From Corynebacterium sp. HMSC078H07 (GTDB lineage Bacteria > Actinomycetota > Actinomycetes > Mycobacteriales > Mycobacteriaceae), in contig NZ_KV810519.1 in assembly GCF_001812805.1 (NCBI RefSeq), forward strand, positions 100,573-164,572: DNA of 64,000 nucleotides, written 5' to 3'. Positions 17,903 to 27,973 of the stretch are shown piece by piece. Both the position numbers and the translations under genes were made by a program. The notes under the pieces were generated by a model. It did not search any database and was not told where the DNA came from. It saw only the letters and a program-made list of their open reading frames with translations. Positions within the stretch are counted from its first letter, which is position 1. Each line of letters opens with the position of its first letter.

Positions 17903-18373
17903 TTATTCTTTCGAGATGAGCTCGTCGCGGTTCATCTTTCCCGCCAAGGAACGCGCCACGGAGAAGGGCACCCATACCATGAGCAGCAGGATGATCTTGA
18001 GGTAGAGCTGGGATACAAACACGCCGTCCATCATGGGCATGGTCCGCGCGCCCCAGGCGATAAGGCCTGTGACTGGCAGCAAGATAACGAGTGCAGCGAG
18101 GGAGAATTTGAGGCCGTCGTCGCGGGCTTCGAGGTGCTGCTGCATCTCGTACTCATCAAGTTCTGTCCTGGGCAGGTCTGCCGCGTTGATGGTGGTGCGC
18201 AAACGTGCAGTCAACAGTGCACACAGCAACGTGCCGAGGCAGGCCACCATGAGCGAGGTGAAAGGGCTCCAGAACTGCAGGGGGATGGACGCAATGATAA
18301 GGGCGGTGGACAGGTCGGTCAGGGTGATGTAGCGCTTGCGGGTGGTGACGGAAGTGGGGATAGGGGTGGACAT
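17903..18373 (-). CDS. Membrane protein partnered with an XRE regulator
   Basis: A 156-residue protein with four likely membrane helices in two hairpins (about residues 22-60 and 88-140). An acidic, charged loop (RTELDEYEMQQHLEARDDG) lies between them. The start at 18373 (MSTPIPTSV) is chosen because upstream in-frame sequence is the shadow of the preceding gene. It begins 7 bp after the XRE regulator stop. Small regulator/membrane pairs of this type are common in Firmicutes and Actinobacteria. Function unknown. Confidence 0.7.
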   Translation of the reverse strand: MSTPIPTSVTTRKRYITLTDLSTALIIASIPLQFWSPFTSLMVACLGTLLCALLTARLRTTINAADLPRTELDEYEMQQHLEARDDGLKFSLAALVILLPVTGLIAWGARTMPMMDGVFVSQLYLKIILLLMVWVPFSVARSLAGKMNRDELISKE

Positions 18374-18380
18374 GCGGGGC

Positions 18381-18641
18381 TTAACCTTTTCGGTAGATTT
18401 CGGAGGACATGGGGGTGAATTCGGTCCGGGAGAACACGGCTTCCACGGGCAGATTGAAGACTTCGCAGATGTTGAAGGCGAGGTCCAAGCTGGGGGAGTG
18501 GTCGCCGCGCTCGAGTGCGCCGATGGTTTGGGGGTTGACCCCGATGGCGTCGGCAAGCTGTGCGCGCGTCATGTCCCGTTCAACGCGGAGCACGCGGACC
18601 CGGTTAAAGAGTGGGCGGGTAGGTTTCTTTTTGGGGGACAT
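18381..18641 (-). CDS. XRE-family helix-turn-helix regulator
   Basis: An 86-residue DNA-binding protein. A Cro/C1-type HTH spans about residues 13-68 (VRVLRVERDMTRAQLADAIG then NPQTIGALERGDHSPS), followed by FNICEVFNLPVEAVF as in the YozG-like short regulators. Operon head for the membrane protein at 17903. Divergent from the PH-domain genes, with an inverted repeat in between that may be its operator. Confidence 0.88.
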   Translation of the reverse strand: MSPKKKPTRPLFNRVRVLRVERDMTRAQLADAIGVNPQTIGALERGDHSPSLDLAFNICEVFNLPVEAVFSRTEFTPMSSEIYRKG

Positions 18642-18651
18642 ACATCACAGT

Positions 18652-18670
18652 GTTGTATAAACCCAACAAC
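18652..18670. promoter_or_regulatory. Inverted repeat GTTGT-N9-ACAAC in XRE/PH-domain divergent region
   Basis: Arms 18652-18656 and 18666-18670. A minus-strand -35-like TTGACA lies at 18672-18677, so the repeat falls between promoter elements of the XRE operon. Plausible autoregulatory site. Confidence 0.4.
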
Positions 18671-18699
18671 TTGTCAAGATTTCGTGTTAGGGTGTTGGC

Positions 18700-19149
18700 A
18701 TGAATCCCGTATCCCCGTCACTCACGAAAGCCCGCTACATTACGAATTTAAGCTGGGACATTATCCTCGCCGCCCTTGCTGCCGCGGCAGCGTATTTCTG
18801 GTGGGACTGGCTCTATTGGGTTGCCGGCGCGCTCGTTGTGTGGGCGCTCTATGAACTGTGGCTCATCCCCGCACAGGTCAAGAACTTAGGCTGGCAGGAA
18901 ACCGCCGACGAACTCCTCGTCACCCGCGGCAAAATCTGGCACACCTTCACCGTCGTTCCTTATGGCCGTATCCAGTTTGTCGACGTCACGGCCGGCCCCG
19001 TGGAGCGGGCGATGGGGCTGAAGAAGGTGAAGCTGCACACGGCGTCGCCCAGCAGCGACGCCACCATCCCCGGCCTGGTTGCCGCGGACGCCGATGCCCT
19101 GCGCGAACGCCTCGCCATCAAGGCCCGCGAGAGGATGAGTGGACTGTGA
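18700..19149 (+). CDS. Bacterial PH-domain (YdbS-like) membrane protein
   Basis: A 149-residue protein with two membrane helices (about residues 20-55) and a bPH2 (DUF304) domain, recognisable from LLVTRGKIWHTFTVVPYGRIQFVDVTAGPVERAMGL. Its stop overlaps the next gene by 4 bp (GTGA). YdbS/YdbT pairs occur in many bacteria; their function is not well defined, with links to envelope stress in Bacillus. Confidence 0.85.
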   Translation: MNPVSPSLTKARYITNLSWDIILAALAAAAAYFWWDWLYWVAGALVVWALYELWLIPAQVKNLGWQETADELLVTRGKIWHTFTVVPYGRIQFVDVTAGPVERAMGLKKVKLHTASPSSDATIPGLVAADADALRERLAIKARERMSGL

Positions 19150-20561
19150 AGGATCGCGCGCTTATCGACGCCGACGGCTATACCCGCGTCCACCGCCTCA
19201 CCCCCCTGCTGCGCTTTTGGTCGCTGATTCTGGCGCTGCTCGCCATCTTTGTTCTCAATATCAACGCCTCGATGATCGAGGACGTTGTGTCCTACCTGCA
19301 GGGCGGACATCTGGGCGAGGTGGGCCGCGGCACTCTGCTGGCAATCGGCGGCTTTGTGCTGGTGTGTGCCGTGATCTGGCTGGTGTCCGGAGTGTGGTGG
19401 CGCAAGTTGGGGTACAAACTCACCGATGATGAAGTCGCGCTGCGCCACGGCGTGATTTCAACGTCTTTTCGCTCTGCGCGCTATGAGCGCATCCAGGCGG
19501 TGGATGTCGTTGAATCCATCATCGCCCGCCTGTTGGGGCTGGCCACGGTCAGGGTGGAAACCGCGGGCGGAAACGCCTCTGTAATCAAGATTGAGTACCT
19601 CCCCAAGGCGAAGGCGGAGGAGTTGCGCGCTGAGTTGCTGCGCCGCACGAACGGTGGACAGGTTGAGCAGCCAGAACAGGCAGTGGAAGAGGAATCAGAA
19701 CCGGCTCTTATTCCGGAGATTCCTATCCTGCGCACCATCGCTGCGGAAGCACTGCGTCTGCCGACGCTGATTACCGCGCTCATCATCGGCGGCTTGCTCT
19801 TCATCCCTGGCATGTGGACCGCACTGTTGCCCATCATCGTGGGCTTTGTGGGCCGTGTGTGGAGCCTGGTGGACTCATCGTGGACGTTCACCGCGCTTCA
19901 CGACGCCCCCTCCAACGCCCTCAACATCTCCTACGGCCTCGCCGACCGTCGCCGCCAGACCATCCGCATAAGCCGCATCCATGGCGTGCGGGTAAGTCAG
20001 CCTTTCCTGTGGCGGCGCCTCGGCTGGTATGAGGTGCACGTGTCCGTTGCCGGCTATGGCACCAAGGGCGGCGGCAAACAGTCCGGCTCCACACGCATCC
20101 TTCCGGTGGGTACCCGTGAGCAGGCACTGGACTTGCTGGCGCTCATCTCGGACCTGGATCGCGCTCAGATTGAGGACTATGCCCGGCCCGAGGGCCACAC
20201 GCAGCCCACGTATACCTCGCCGCGCCGGGCGCGGTGGGTTAGCCCCATCGACCGCAAGCAGCAGTCGGTAACGCTGGTGGATTCGCCTGAGCCTGTCACC
20301 ATCGTGCATCGAGGCCGCATCAACCGCCGCGTCATGGTGATTGGCACCCCGCACATTCAGGAGCTCACGCTCAAGGTGGGGCCGCTGAGCCATCTTGCGG
20401 GCGTGCGTACCGTGCGCTTCGACCTCGTGGCGGGGCCAGTCAGGATGGCGGGTCAGGACCTCACGCCTGCCGACGCCTCCGAGCTTCTCACCCGCCTGCG
20501 CACCCGCCGCCTTCCGGTTCTGGAAGGCCCGCTTAACGGCACGCTGGGCGGCGAAGCTTAA
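19146..20561 (+). CDS. YdbT-like protein with multiple bPH2 domains
   Basis: A 471-residue membrane protein with membrane hairpins near residues 20-85 and 200-250. Three bPH2 segments are visible: VALRHGVISTSFRSARYERIQAVD, then YGLADRRRQTIRISRIHGVRV, and a weaker C-terminal copy ending RTRRLPVLEGPL. The GTG at 19146 is coupled to the upstream YdbS-like gene. The pair probably forms one membrane complex. Its 3' end overlaps convergent feoC by 29 bp. Confidence 0.85.
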   Translation: MKDRALIDADGYTRVHRLTPLLRFWSLILALLAIFVLNINASMIEDVVSYLQGGHLGEVGRGTLLAIGGFVLVCAVIWLVSGVWWRKLGYKLTDDEVALRHGVISTSFRSARYERIQAVDVVESIIARLLGLATVRVETAGGNASVIKIEYLPKAKAEELRAELLRRTNGGQVEQPEQAVEEESEPALIPEIPILRTIAAEALRLPTLITALIIGGLLFIPGMWTALLPIIVGFVGRVWSLVDSSWTFTALHDAPSNALNISYGLADRRRQTIRISRIHGVRVSQPFLWRRLGWYEVHVSVAGYGTKGGGKQSGSTRILPVGTREQALDLLALISDLDRAQIEDYARPEGHTQPTYTSPRRARWVSPIDRKQQSVTLVDSPEPVTIVHRGRINRRVMVIGTPHIQELTLKVGPLSHLAGVRTVRFDLVAGPVRMAGQDLTPADASELLTRLRTRRLPVLEGPLNGTLGGEA

Positions 20562-20802
20562 GCAACACCGGACCGCGGGAGCTGCTGGGGCCCGCGCATG
20601 CAGACGCCGCCGAGCAGGACCCGCAGCCGCCCGCTGGGCACGAGCCCAGCGGCTCCATGTCCAGCACCCCGCTGGCGGTGAGATGGTCCAGGATGAGGTC
20701 CACCGTGCCAGGTTCCAGCCCCGTCTCCGTGGCGATGGCTGCCCGCGAGCGCACGCCAGATTCGATGGCTTCCTGCACGGCCTGGATGGGGGAGGTGGGC
20801 AT
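20533..20802 (-). CDS. feoC: FeoC-like regulator with cysteine cluster
   Basis: An 89-residue winged-helix protein (about residues 1-55) followed by a Cys-rich tail (CPAGGCGSCSAASAC) that could hold an Fe-S cluster, as in FeoC. Its ATG shares one base with the feoB stop (TAATG), so it is translationally coupled. It ends inside the 3' end of the convergent PH-domain gene. Expected to modulate FeoB stability or activity. Confidence 0.75.
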   Translation of the reverse strand: MPTSPIQAVQEAIESGVRSRAAIATETGLEPGTVDLILDHLTASGVLDMEPLGSCPAGGCGSCSAASACAGPSSSRGPVLLKLRRPACR

Positions 20803-22733
20803 TAGATAAACACCTTCAGAATCTGGAAGGCGCCCACTGCCAGTAGCCATGCGGTGGCCAGCTGAACACCGAAGCCAAAGAGCGTCCAGCGCCAGCCAAT
20901 CTCGCGGCGCTGCGCGGCAATCGTGGCCACGCAGGGAGTGTAGGCCAGCAGGAAAAGCATGTAGGCCCACACTGCCGCCAGAGTATGCCCGCCGGAAGCT
21001 TGCTCGAAATCTGCACGCACGTGGTCGCTGAGCGCGCTATGGGATTGCTCTTCGGCGGAGGCGTCGGTGACGTCGTCGACGGCGTAGGTTTGCGCCCACG
21101 TCGAAATCAACGCCTCCTTGGCCACGAAACCCGTCACCAACGGGCCGGCCAGGGACCAGGAATCGAAACCAGCCGGGGCAAAGGCCGGGGCGATGGCATG
21201 CGCAACCGCGCCATAGGCGGAATCCTCCGGGGACGGGGGCTCGCCCAAGGTGGTGTCGTGGGCGGCCGCGCCGACCGGAATGGCCATGAGCAGCCACACC
21301 ACGACCACGGTGGTCACGATGATGCCGCCGGCCGTCTGCAGGAAGCCCTTCAAACGCGTCCACATCACGCTTAGTGCTAGGCGCACTGTGGGCAGCTGAT
21401 ACGTTGGCAGGTCAATAACCAGCGCCTCCTCGGGTACTGCGCGCCACAGAGTCTTGCGCAGCGCCAAACCCACGAGCACGAGTAGCGCGATGGAGATAAG
21501 GTACATAACAAACACCACGCTGCCAGCATGTTCCGGGAAGAACGTGGCCGAGAGCATGACGAAGACTACCAAGCGCGCCGAACACGACGTAAACGGGATG
21601 AGCAGCGCAGTCATGATGCGGTGCCGTGGGCTGCCCAGCACGCGGGTGGCGGAAATCGCCGGCACGTTGCAGCCAAAGCCCACGACAATCGGGATAAAAG
21701 CCTTGCCCGGCAGTCCGATGGCCCGCATGAGGCGGTCGGTCACCACCGCCGCACGCGCCATATAACCGGAATCTTCCAGCACCGCCAAGCACAAGAACAT
21801 CAGCGCCATGAGCGGGGCAAAGGTGAGGACCATGCCGACGCCGCCAATGAGGCCGTCGACAAGCAAGCCCGTAATGAGCGGGTGACCCAGACCGATAGCC
21901 CCGAGCCCCGCCCGCGCCCAGTCGCTCAAGGGGCCAGACACCATCGCCTCCAAGCCGTCCTGGAGGGGAGCTGCCACCGTCGTCGTGATCTGGAAGACCA
22001 GCCACATCACGGCCAGAAACAGCAGTGGCCCCACCACCGGGTGGAGGGCCACCGCATCGAGGCGGTGGGACAGGGGTGTGGCATGCTCGACCTCGCTTAC
22101 TGAGGCCTTCGCCGCCGCATCCAGCTCCGCAAAGCGCCCCTCCAGGCCAGTGTCCTCGCGCAACTGCATGGGCGCAGACGCCAAAGACTCGAGCACGACC
22201 TCGCGCAGCTTCTCGACGCCCTCCCGCTTACGCCCATCCACAACCACCACCGGGATCGAGGTGGCCTCGGCCAACGCAGAAGCGTCGACGACCTGCCCCT
22301 GGTTGAGCGCTACATCCGTCTTCGTCAACGCGATGATGAGGCGGTAGGGCTGTTCCGCTAGCTGGAGCGCCACGTTGAGACCGCGGGCCACGGCGGTGGC
22401 GTCGACGACCACAACGACGGCGTCGGGGCGCTCATCCTCCGCGCACTCGATGAGCATAGCGCGGGTCAGTGCCTCATCCGGGCTGAGCGGATCGAGCGAA
22501 TAGGTGCCGGGGAAATCGATGAGATCGGCGGTGCGATCGCCCAGTTTCCACGCGCCGCGGCTGACCTCAACCGTGGTGCCCGGCCAGTTGCCGGTTTGCG
22601 CCTTCGCGCCGGTCAGTGCATTAAAGAGCGTGGACTTTCCGGAGTTAGGGGAGCCGACGAGAGCGAGGATAGGCGCGCCGGCAGGGGCAAGCGCGCCGCC
22701 CGGATCGCCGTGGCAGCTCGGGGAAGAGGCCAT
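20802..22733 (-). CDS. feoB: Ferrous iron transporter FeoB
   Basis: A 643-residue iron(II) importer. The cytoplasmic G-domain has G1 GSPNSGKST, DFPGTYS for G3 and TKTDV for G4. The GDI linker follows, then a membrane domain with Nucleoside-recognition (Gate) motifs VGFGCNVPA and SCSARL. Starts 2 bp after the feoA stop. Regulated with feoA by the DtxR box upstream. Confidence 0.95.
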   Translation of the reverse strand: MASSPSCHGDPGGALAPAGAPILALVGSPNSGKSTLFNALTGAKAQTGNWPGTTVEVSRGAWKLGDRTADLIDFPGTYSLDPLSPDEALTRAMLIECAEDERPDAVVVVVDATAVARGLNVALQLAEQPYRLIIALTKTDVALNQGQVVDASALAEATSIPVVVVDGRKREGVEKLREVVLESLASAPMQLREDTGLEGRFAELDAAAKASVSEVEHATPLSHRLDAVALHPVVGPLLFLAVMWLVFQITTTVAAPLQDGLEAMVSGPLSDWARAGLGAIGLGHPLITGLLVDGLIGGVGMVLTFAPLMALMFLCLAVLEDSGYMARAAVVTDRLMRAIGLPGKAFIPIVVGFGCNVPAISATRVLGSPRHRIMTALLIPFTSCSARLVVFVMLSATFFPEHAGSVVFVMYLISIALLVLVGLALRKTLWRAVPEEALVIDLPTYQLPTVRLALSVMWTRLKGFLQTAGGIIVTTVVVVWLLMAIPVGAAAHDTTLGEPPSPEDSAYGAVAHAIAPAFAPAGFDSWSLAGPLVTGFVAKEALISTWAQTYAVDDVTDASAEEQSHSALSDHVRADFEQASGGHTLAAVWAYMLFLLAYTPCVATIAAQRREIGWRWTLFGFGVQLATAWLLAVGAFQILKVFI

Positions 22734-22735
22734 GG

Positions 22736-22981
22736 CTAGACCTCGATAGCTTTGAGCGTTGCCTTATCGATGGCATAGCGGCAGCTGCCCACCGACACAA
22801 CACGTGCGCCGCCGGCTACGCGCGGACCCATGGTCAACGTAGCGCCGGGACGGATTCCCAGCTCACCGAGACGTACTGCCAAAGCAGCGTCGCACGTGCA
22901 GGAAATACATTCGCTACCCAAGGTTACGGTGCATCCCATGGGGATGGCGTCGGCAGTCTGCCGTGGGCACCCAGACAACAT
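22736..22981 (-). CDS. feoA: Ferrous iron transport accessory protein FeoA
   Basis: An 81-residue SH3-like protein (RLGELGIRPGATLTMGPRVAGG) that assists FeoB. First gene of feoABC. It carries two Cys in CISCTC near residues 27-30, not universal in FeoA. Confidence 0.88.
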   Translation of the reverse strand: MLSGCPRQTADAIPMGCTVTLGSECISCTCDAALAVRLGELGIRPGATLTMGPRVAGGARVVSVGSCRYAIDKATLKAIEV

Positions 22982-23015
22982 ATCGGTCGGCTCTCTTCCT
23001 ATCTAGCTTTCCCAT

Positions 23016-23034
23016 ATAGGTTACCCTAAGCAAA
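23016..23034 (-). promoter_or_regulatory. DtxR iron box upstream of feoABC
   Basis: Minus strand TTTGCTTAGGGTAACCTAT matches the DtxR 19-mer TTAGGTTAGGCTAACCTAA at 15 positions, including the complete TTAGG..TAACCTA core. It starts 35 bp before feoA. Iron-replete repression of ferrous uptake is the expected outcome. Confidence 0.75.
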
Positions 23035-23102
23035 GATAGGCAGGTCTAGTCTTTGGGGTGAGAATCTTAGGTGATCTTCACCACGCGGCGCGTGGTGTTG
23101 AA

Positions 23103-24965
23103 CTAGTTAGTCCAGCTGGTCACCTGACGCAGCATCTGGCGATTCTTCAAGCGCGAGCGGCCGAGCTTGCGCGACATTCGGTCCAAGATGCGGATGGCCT
23201 CCGTAATGTGCGGGCCCTTGTTGAGCATGACGCATTCCGCACGCAGCGCATAGCCGGCATCGGTGATTTCGGCACGCGAGGGAAGGCCGGTCTTCGCCAA
23301 GGTCTCCAGCACCTGTGTGGCCATGATGACGGGGATGTGCGCTGCCTCCGCGAGCTTCATGATGCGCCCCGGAACCTGCACCATGCGCTCAAAGCCCAGC
23401 TCCACGGCGAGGTCACCGCGAGCAATCATGATGCCGAATTTCTCGTGGCGCATGCCCTCCAACAGTACGGCGCCCAGCTGCTGGTACGCCGGGACCGTTT
23501 CGATCTTGAGCACAATTCCCAACTCACGCACGCGCTGCGCCAGCTCCTCCGACTCCTGCTCAGCAGCGATCTCCTCGAGGGTATCGAAGAGAAAAGCCAC
23601 GTCACCTGGCGTGCGGATAAAAGATACAGCCGCGATGTCGCAGTGCGTGGCCACAAAACGCAACGCCGCAACGTCGTCCTCAGTAAGGCTGGGCAGCGGA
23701 ACATCGGTATCGGGCAGATTGATGCCCTTATACGCCGCCAGGTTCGTGCCGGTGGGCCCGGCATGGTCGATAGTGATGACAGCTTCGCGCTCGGCCCCGT
23801 TGTCCCGAACCTCGGTAACGCGGCCGGAGATGGCGCCGTCATCGAAAATTACGGCGTGCCCCACCTCAAGCGCGGTGACTACCTCCGGGAGAGTACAACC
23901 AATCGTCGTCGCCTCGCCCTCCACAATCCGCGCAGGCTCCTGCGAGGTGCTCAAGACCAGCTCGTCTCCGCGATGCAGGCGAATCTTCTGCTCAAGGGCC
24001 GGAACCCCGCGCACCTGCGTCGTCGCCGCTTCATGGCTAAAGACCGTGCCTTCCGCCAGATAGCAATTGCGCTCGCCGCGCAGCACGGCAACTCCGTCCT
24101 CGACAGACTCCACGGAGAAGGTTCGCGAACGGCCGCGGGCCTCAGCAAACCGCACCTCATCGCCCGGTTTCAGCGCAGCTACCCACTCGGTGTCTACTTC
24201 GAGTGCTACGGCCGGTCGCGCCGCGCTTGCCGACGCCCTTCTCGCCACCTCCTGGGCCTCCTCGGCCCGGGAGACGTCGGAAAGCACCAGCGTCGGGTAG
24301 GTCAGAGGCTCGCCCGCAGCGGTGCGCTCGCCGCGCACACGGACAACCTGCGGCCCCGGCTCAATGGCACCGGTGCGCACCTTGGGGCCTGCAATATCGC
24401 AGGAAATGAGAATCTCGCGCCCCACCTCCTCGGCGGCGCGGTGGACGTTCTCAACCATCTTTTCCCACGCAGCTTCGCCATCGTGGGCGCAATTGATGCG
24501 GGCCAGCTCCATACCGGCGCGGGCAAAGTCCAACACGAGGTCATAGTCCTCCGCCGCCTCAGAAGGAAGGGTCACCATGATGCGGGCATGCGTGCCGTCC
24601 TGTGTGGGGCCGAGAAGTGCCTGCGTGTTGGCGTCGAGGATGTCATCGGCATCGGCATACGCCGAGGCGATGGCCTGCATCGGGTAGGTGGGGGCTTTAC
24701 CGTCGAAAGCATCAAGCACGTTGCGCGCCGCATGGAGGCGCTCCAGCACCGCCGGCTCCGGGTGGCTCAAGCTTGTCGCGCCCAACGCACTGAGGCCTTC
24801 TTGCAGCTCCACCGCGTCCTGGGAGCGCAGCGCCATGTAGCGCACCAGGTTGACCGCGCCGGGACGGTGCGTGGGCGCGACCTGAGCAATCTGCTCGGCG
24901 TACTCGTTCGCGGCGTTCTCAACACGCAGGGTGAGGGAATCAAGAAGTGGGCGCAAGTTCGACAT
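23103..24965 (-). CDS. pyk2: Pyruvate kinase-like protein (Pyk2 type)
   Basis: A 620-residue protein. About 125 N-terminal residues without pyruvate kinase similarity precede the barrel, which starts near [10 protein letters not shown]. Catalytic blocks are [33 protein letters not shown], and [16 protein letters not shown] holding the metal-binding residues, with [10 protein letters not shown]. It ends soon after, so the classical C-terminal allosteric domain is missing. C. glutamicum has a second pyruvate kinase gene of similar length; activity here is inferred. A very long open frame on the opposite strand is an artefact of codon bias. Confidence 0.82.
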   Translation of the reverse strand: MSNLRPLLDSLTLRVENAANEYAEQIAQVAPTHRPGAVNLVRYMALRSQDAVELQEGLSALGATSLSHPEPAVLERLHAARNVLDAFDGKAPTYPMQAIASAYADADDILDANTQALLGPTQDGTHARIMVTLPSEAAEDYDLVLDFARAGMELARINCAHDGEAAWEKMVENVHRAAEEVGREILISCDIAGPKVRTGAIEPGPQVVRVRGERTAAGEPLTYPTLVLSDVSRAEEAQEVARRASASAARPAVALEVDTEWVAALKPGDEVRFAEARGRSRTFSVESVEDGVAVLRGERNCYLAEGTVFSHEAATTQVRGVPALEQKIRLHRGDELVLSTSQEPARIVEGEATTIGCTLPEVVTALEVGHAVIFDDGAISGRVTEVRDNGAEREAVITIDHAGPTGTNLAAYKGINLPDTDVPLPSLTEDDVAALRFVATHCDIAAVSFIRTPGDVAFLFDTLEEIAAEQESEELAQRVRELGIVLKIETVPAYQQLGAVLLEGMRHEKFGIMIARGDLAVELGFERMVQVPGRIMKLAEAAHIPVIMATQVLETLAKTGLPSRAEITDAGYALRAECVMLNKGPHITEAIRILDRMSRKLGRSRLKNRQMLRQVTSWTN

Positions 24966-25010
24966 GGTGCTCCTTCGTCGTGGCTGTCACCCACATTGTG
25001 CCGCGACTTC

Positions 25011-25487
25011 CTAGACCGCGCCACGGAAGCCGAGCTGGCGCCAAGCCTCATACACGGCTGTCGACGCCGCGTTAGACAGATTCATCGAGCGCCGCGCCGG
25101 CATCATGGGAATGCGCACGCGTTCGGTGACGCGCGGGTGGAAGGCGTGCTCGTCCGGCAGGCCAGTGGGCTCGGTGCCGAAGAGGAGGACATCGCCCTCC
25201 TGGTATTCCACGTCGGTAAACCACTTATCCGTGTGGGTAGTAAAGGCGAAGACCCGCGCGCCGGGAAGAGCGTCCATGCAAGCATCGAAATCTTTGTGGA
25301 TTGTCAGGTCCGCCAGGTCATGGTAGTCCAAACCTGCGCGCTTGAGGTGCTTGTCCTCGAAGTTGAAGCCGAGTGGCTCAATGAGGTGCAGACTTGCGCC
25401 CGTGACGGCGGCGGTGCGGATGGCGTTGCCGGTATTGGTGGGGATCACGGGGTTGTCGAAGACGATGTGCAGGCGGCTCATAGGCAT
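25011..25487 (-). CDS. trmL: tRNA (cytidine(34)-2'-O)-methyltransferase
   Basis: A 158-residue SPOUT-fold methyltransferase. It carries [17 protein letters not shown], the [11 protein letters not shown] loop and the C-terminal knot [22 protein letters not shown], all diagnostic of TrmL. Methylates the wobble base ribose of tRNA-Leu using SAM. Start could be 25487 or 25481. Divergent from folD with an 18-bp gap. Confidence 0.92.
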   Translation of the reverse strand: MPMSRLHIVFDNPVIPTNTGNAIRTAAVTGASLHLIEPLGFNFEDKHLKRAGLDYHDLADLTIHKDFDACMDALPGARVFAFTTHTDKWFTDVEYQEGDVLLFGTEPTGLPDEHAFHPRVTERVRIPMMPARRSMNLSNAASTAVYEAWRQLGFRGAV

Positions 25488-25505
25488 CAGTCTAGGATGG
25501 TGGGC

Positions 25506-26360
25506 ATGAGCGCTACCAAACTAGATGGCAACCTGTACCGCGACGAGATTTTTGAGGACTTGGCCCAGCGCGTGGCCGCTCTTAAGGAGAAGGGGATTAC
25601 CCCGGGGCTGGCCACGGTCCTGGTGGGCGATGACCCAGGGTCGCATTCCTATGTGAAGATGAAGCACCGCGATTGCGAGAAACTCGGTATTAATTCGATT
25701 CGCAAGGACTTGCCTGGCGACGTTACCCAGGAAGAACTCGAGCGCGTCATCGAAGAGCTCAACCATGACAATGCCTGCACCGGCTACATCGTGCAACTGC
25801 CATTGCCGAAGCACTTGGATGAAAACCGCGTGCTCGAGCTCATCGACCCGGCCAAGGACGCCGATGGTTTGCACCCGATTAACCTGGGCAAGCTGGTACT
25901 CAACGAGGACGTCCCGCTGCCATGCACGCCGAATGGCTGCATCCACCTGCTGCGCCGCTTCGGTGTGGAGCTTAACGGTGCAAAGGTGGTCGTCATCGGC
26001 CGCGGCGTGACCGTGGGCCGCCCGATTGGTCTGATGCTTACCCGCCGTAGCGAGAATTCCACGGTCACGCTGTGCCACACTGGCACCAAGGATCTTGCCG
26101 CGGAGACCCGTGCGGCCGATGTCATCATTGCTGCGGCCGGCAAGGCACACATGCTCACCGCCGATATGGTCAAGGAAGGTGCCGCGGTTCTCGACGTCGG
26201 CGTCTCCCGCGTCGACGGACAACTCGCCGGCGACGTCGCCGAGGACGTGTGGGACAAGGCCGGTTTCGTCTCCCCGAACCCGGGTGGCGTGGGCCCGCTG
26301 ACGCGTGCGTTCCTGGTGAGCAACATCGTCGAGCGCGCTGAGAAGCTGGCTGCGCAGTAA
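25506..26360 (+). CDS. folD: Bifunctional methylene-THF dehydrogenase/cyclohydrolase
   Basis: A 284-residue FolD, interconverting 5,10-methylene-THF and 10-formyl-THF with NADP. Motifs: [14 protein letters not shown] with the catalytic Lys, [41 protein letters not shown] and PGGVGPLT. The start at 25506 (MSATKLDG) fits the family; the open frame upstream is not coding. Followed 19 bp later by a DUF3017 gene, likely the same operon. Confidence 0.95.
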   Translation: MSATKLDGNLYRDEIFEDLAQRVAALKEKGITPGLATVLVGDDPGSHSYVKMKHRDCEKLGINSIRKDLPGDVTQEELERVIEELNHDNACTGYIVQLPLPKHLDENRVLELIDPAKDADGLHPINLGKLVLNEDVPLPCTPNGCIHLLRRFGVELNGAKVVVIGRGVTVGRPIGLMLTRRSENSTVTLCHTGTKDLAAETRAADVIIAAAGKAHMLTADMVKEGAAVLDVGVSRVDGQLAGDVAEDVWDKAGFVSPNPGGVGPLTRAFLVSNIVERAEKLAAQ

Positions 26361-26379
26361 GACTGAGCACTCAAGGTCT

Positions 26380-26739
26380 ATGACTACGCAGGGTCCAGGG
26401 GAGGGGCGTCGAGAAGCGCCGCCGGTGTCGTTGTCGAACCCACACGACGCGCACCTGAAGCCTTCGCCGTTGCCCCCGGCGGTGCAGTGGGTCGCCATCG
26501 GGTTGTTCGTGGCTGCGGTGGCGGTATCGGGAATCTACGCGGTGTCCGAGCACTGGCGGCGTGCCACGATGTTGCTGGGAGGGGCACTCCTGTGGCTCAC
26601 CGTGGTGCGTCTGACCTGTGATTCCTCACGCGTTGGCGTGCTCGCGGTGCGCTCGCGGCGCTTCGACGCCTGTTTTACCGGCATCCTCGGCGCGGCGATG
26701 GTGTTCATGGCTTTTTCCATCGACGCGCTTGGATCGTGA
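26380..26739 (+). CDS. DUF3017 membrane protein
   Basis: A 119-residue protein: hydrophilic N-terminus, then three membrane helices (about residues 35-55, 65-80 and 97-113). The DUF3017 family typically follows folD in actinobacteria, as here. Function unknown. Convergent with metX. Confidence 0.8.
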   Translation: MTTQGPGEGRREAPPVSLSNPHDAHLKPSPLPPAVQWVAIGLFVAAVAVSGIYAVSEHWRRATMLLGGALLWLTVVRLTCDSSRVGVLAVRSRRFDACFTGILGAAMVFMAFSIDALGS

Positions 26740-26773
26740 CGCGTTTGGCTCCTGGAAAGAACCACACGGCTTC

Positions 26774-27973
26774 TTAAATGAAATACTCGTCGCCCACGTA
26801 GGCCGGTCCCACATCAAGGCCATTCGGAGCTGACAGCAACAGGAAGTTGCGCAGGATGCGGTTCATCTGCCGGGTTTCGGTGAGGAAGGCATCGTGGCCC
26901 ACGGGGGAGACAATTTTGGCCATGGCCAGCAGCTGGTTGACGTTGCGGGAGATGTGCTCCTGCTGGTGATAGGGATAAAGGATGTCCGTGTCGACGCCCA
27001 CGACCATCGTCGGCACCTGGGAGGCGGCCAAGGCCTTGATGAGCCCGCCGCGCCCGCGGCCGACGTCATGGCGGTTGAGCGCCTCCGTCAGCGTGACATA
27101 GGAACCAGCATCAAACCGTTCCGTGAGCTTTCTTCCCTGGTAATCCAGGTAGGAGTTCACCGCAAAACGCTGATTGAGCTGGCGGTGCGGGCCCAAAGGG
27201 TTTTCGCCCTGCTGCGCGGAGGCACCAAAGCGCTCATCGATTTCCTGCTCGCCGCGATAGGTCAGATGCGCGATGCGGCGCGCGGCCGCCAAACCATCGC
27301 GAGGAGTCTTGTCCGTGAGGTAGTAATTGCCACCATGCCAGAAGGGGTCGCGCTCGATGGCGGAAATCTGCGCCGATTGGATGCCAATCTGCCAGCCGGA
27401 TGCCCGGGCCGATACCGCAATCACGCACACCGCGGACACACTGTCTGGGTGCATGAGGCTCCACTCCAGCGTGCGCGCTCCTCCCATCGAGCCGCCGATG
27501 ACCGCATGGACGCGGGAAATGCCGAGCTCCTGCAGGCACGCGTACTCGGCCTCCACCAAGTCCCGAATGGACAGCGCCGGGAAGCGCCCTCCCCACGGCT
27601 GGCCATCCGGGTGCAGGCTGCTCGGCCCGGTGGAGCCGTTGCAGCCGCCCAGCGCATTGGTCGCGATGACGCACCAGCGCGTGGTGTCCAGGGCCTTGCC
27701 GGGGCCCACCAAGTCGGACCACCAGTCCGCCACGTTGGAGTCTCCGGTCAATGCGTGCTCGACGAGCAGGACGTTGTTAACCCCGTCCGGGTCGCCGGCG
27801 AAGGCACCCCAGCGTTGGTAGGCCAGGGAGGCGTCGGCAAGCATGGCGCCTGCTTCGGTGGTGAAGTCGCCGATGGGGACGTGGGCGAGCTCGCCTTCGG
27901 GCGCGAGCTCCGGGATGGCGCTAACCAATGGCCGCGAACCCACGCTCGAGGTCGGTGATGATGTCGTTGACAT
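26774..27973 (-). CDS. metX: Homoserine O-acetyltransferase
   Basis: An alpha/beta hydrolase-fold enzyme that acetylates homoserine with acetyl-CoA, the first committed step to methionine. The nucleophile elbow is GGSMGG and the C-terminal acid/His pair lies in DTDILYPYHQQEH and PVGHDAFLTE. The ATG at 27973 overlaps metY by 53 bp. Family alignment begins only near residue 18, so a GTG at 27943 or TTG at 27928, overlapping the metY stop, may be the true start. Second gene of metY-metX; methionine-regulated through the operators before metY. Confidence 0.93.
   Translation of the reverse strand: MSTTSSPTSSVGSRPLVSAIPELAPEGELAHVPIGDFTTEAGAMLADASLAYQRWGAFAGDPDGVNNVLLVEHALTGDSNVADWWSDLVGPGKALDTTRWCVIATNALGGCNGSTGPSSLHPDGQPWGGRFPALSIRDLVEAEYACLQELGISRVHAVIGGSMGGARTLEWSLMHPDSVSAVCVIAVSARASGWQIGIQSAQISAIERDPFWHGGNYYLTDKTPRDGLAAARRIAHLTYRGEQEIDERFGASAQQGENPLGPHRQLNQRFAVNSYLDYQGRKLTERFDAGSYVTLTEALNRHDVGRGRGGLIKALAASQVPTMVVGVDTDILYPYHQQEHISRNVNQLLAMAKIVSPVGHDAFLTETRQMNRILRNFLLLSAPNGLDVGPAYVGDEYFI

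Noticed and set aside
17903..18641. XRE regulator plus membrane protein as a toxin-antitoxin pair
   Set aside because: The partner is a 156-residue four-helix protein without toxin features; this regulator/membrane arrangement is common and not known as a TA system.
23058..25505. A very long plus-strand open frame running into folD
   Set aside because: It lies antisense to pyk2 and trmL, whose proteins have clear family motifs. The extension has Arg/His-rich composition typical of antisense shadows; folD starts at 25506.
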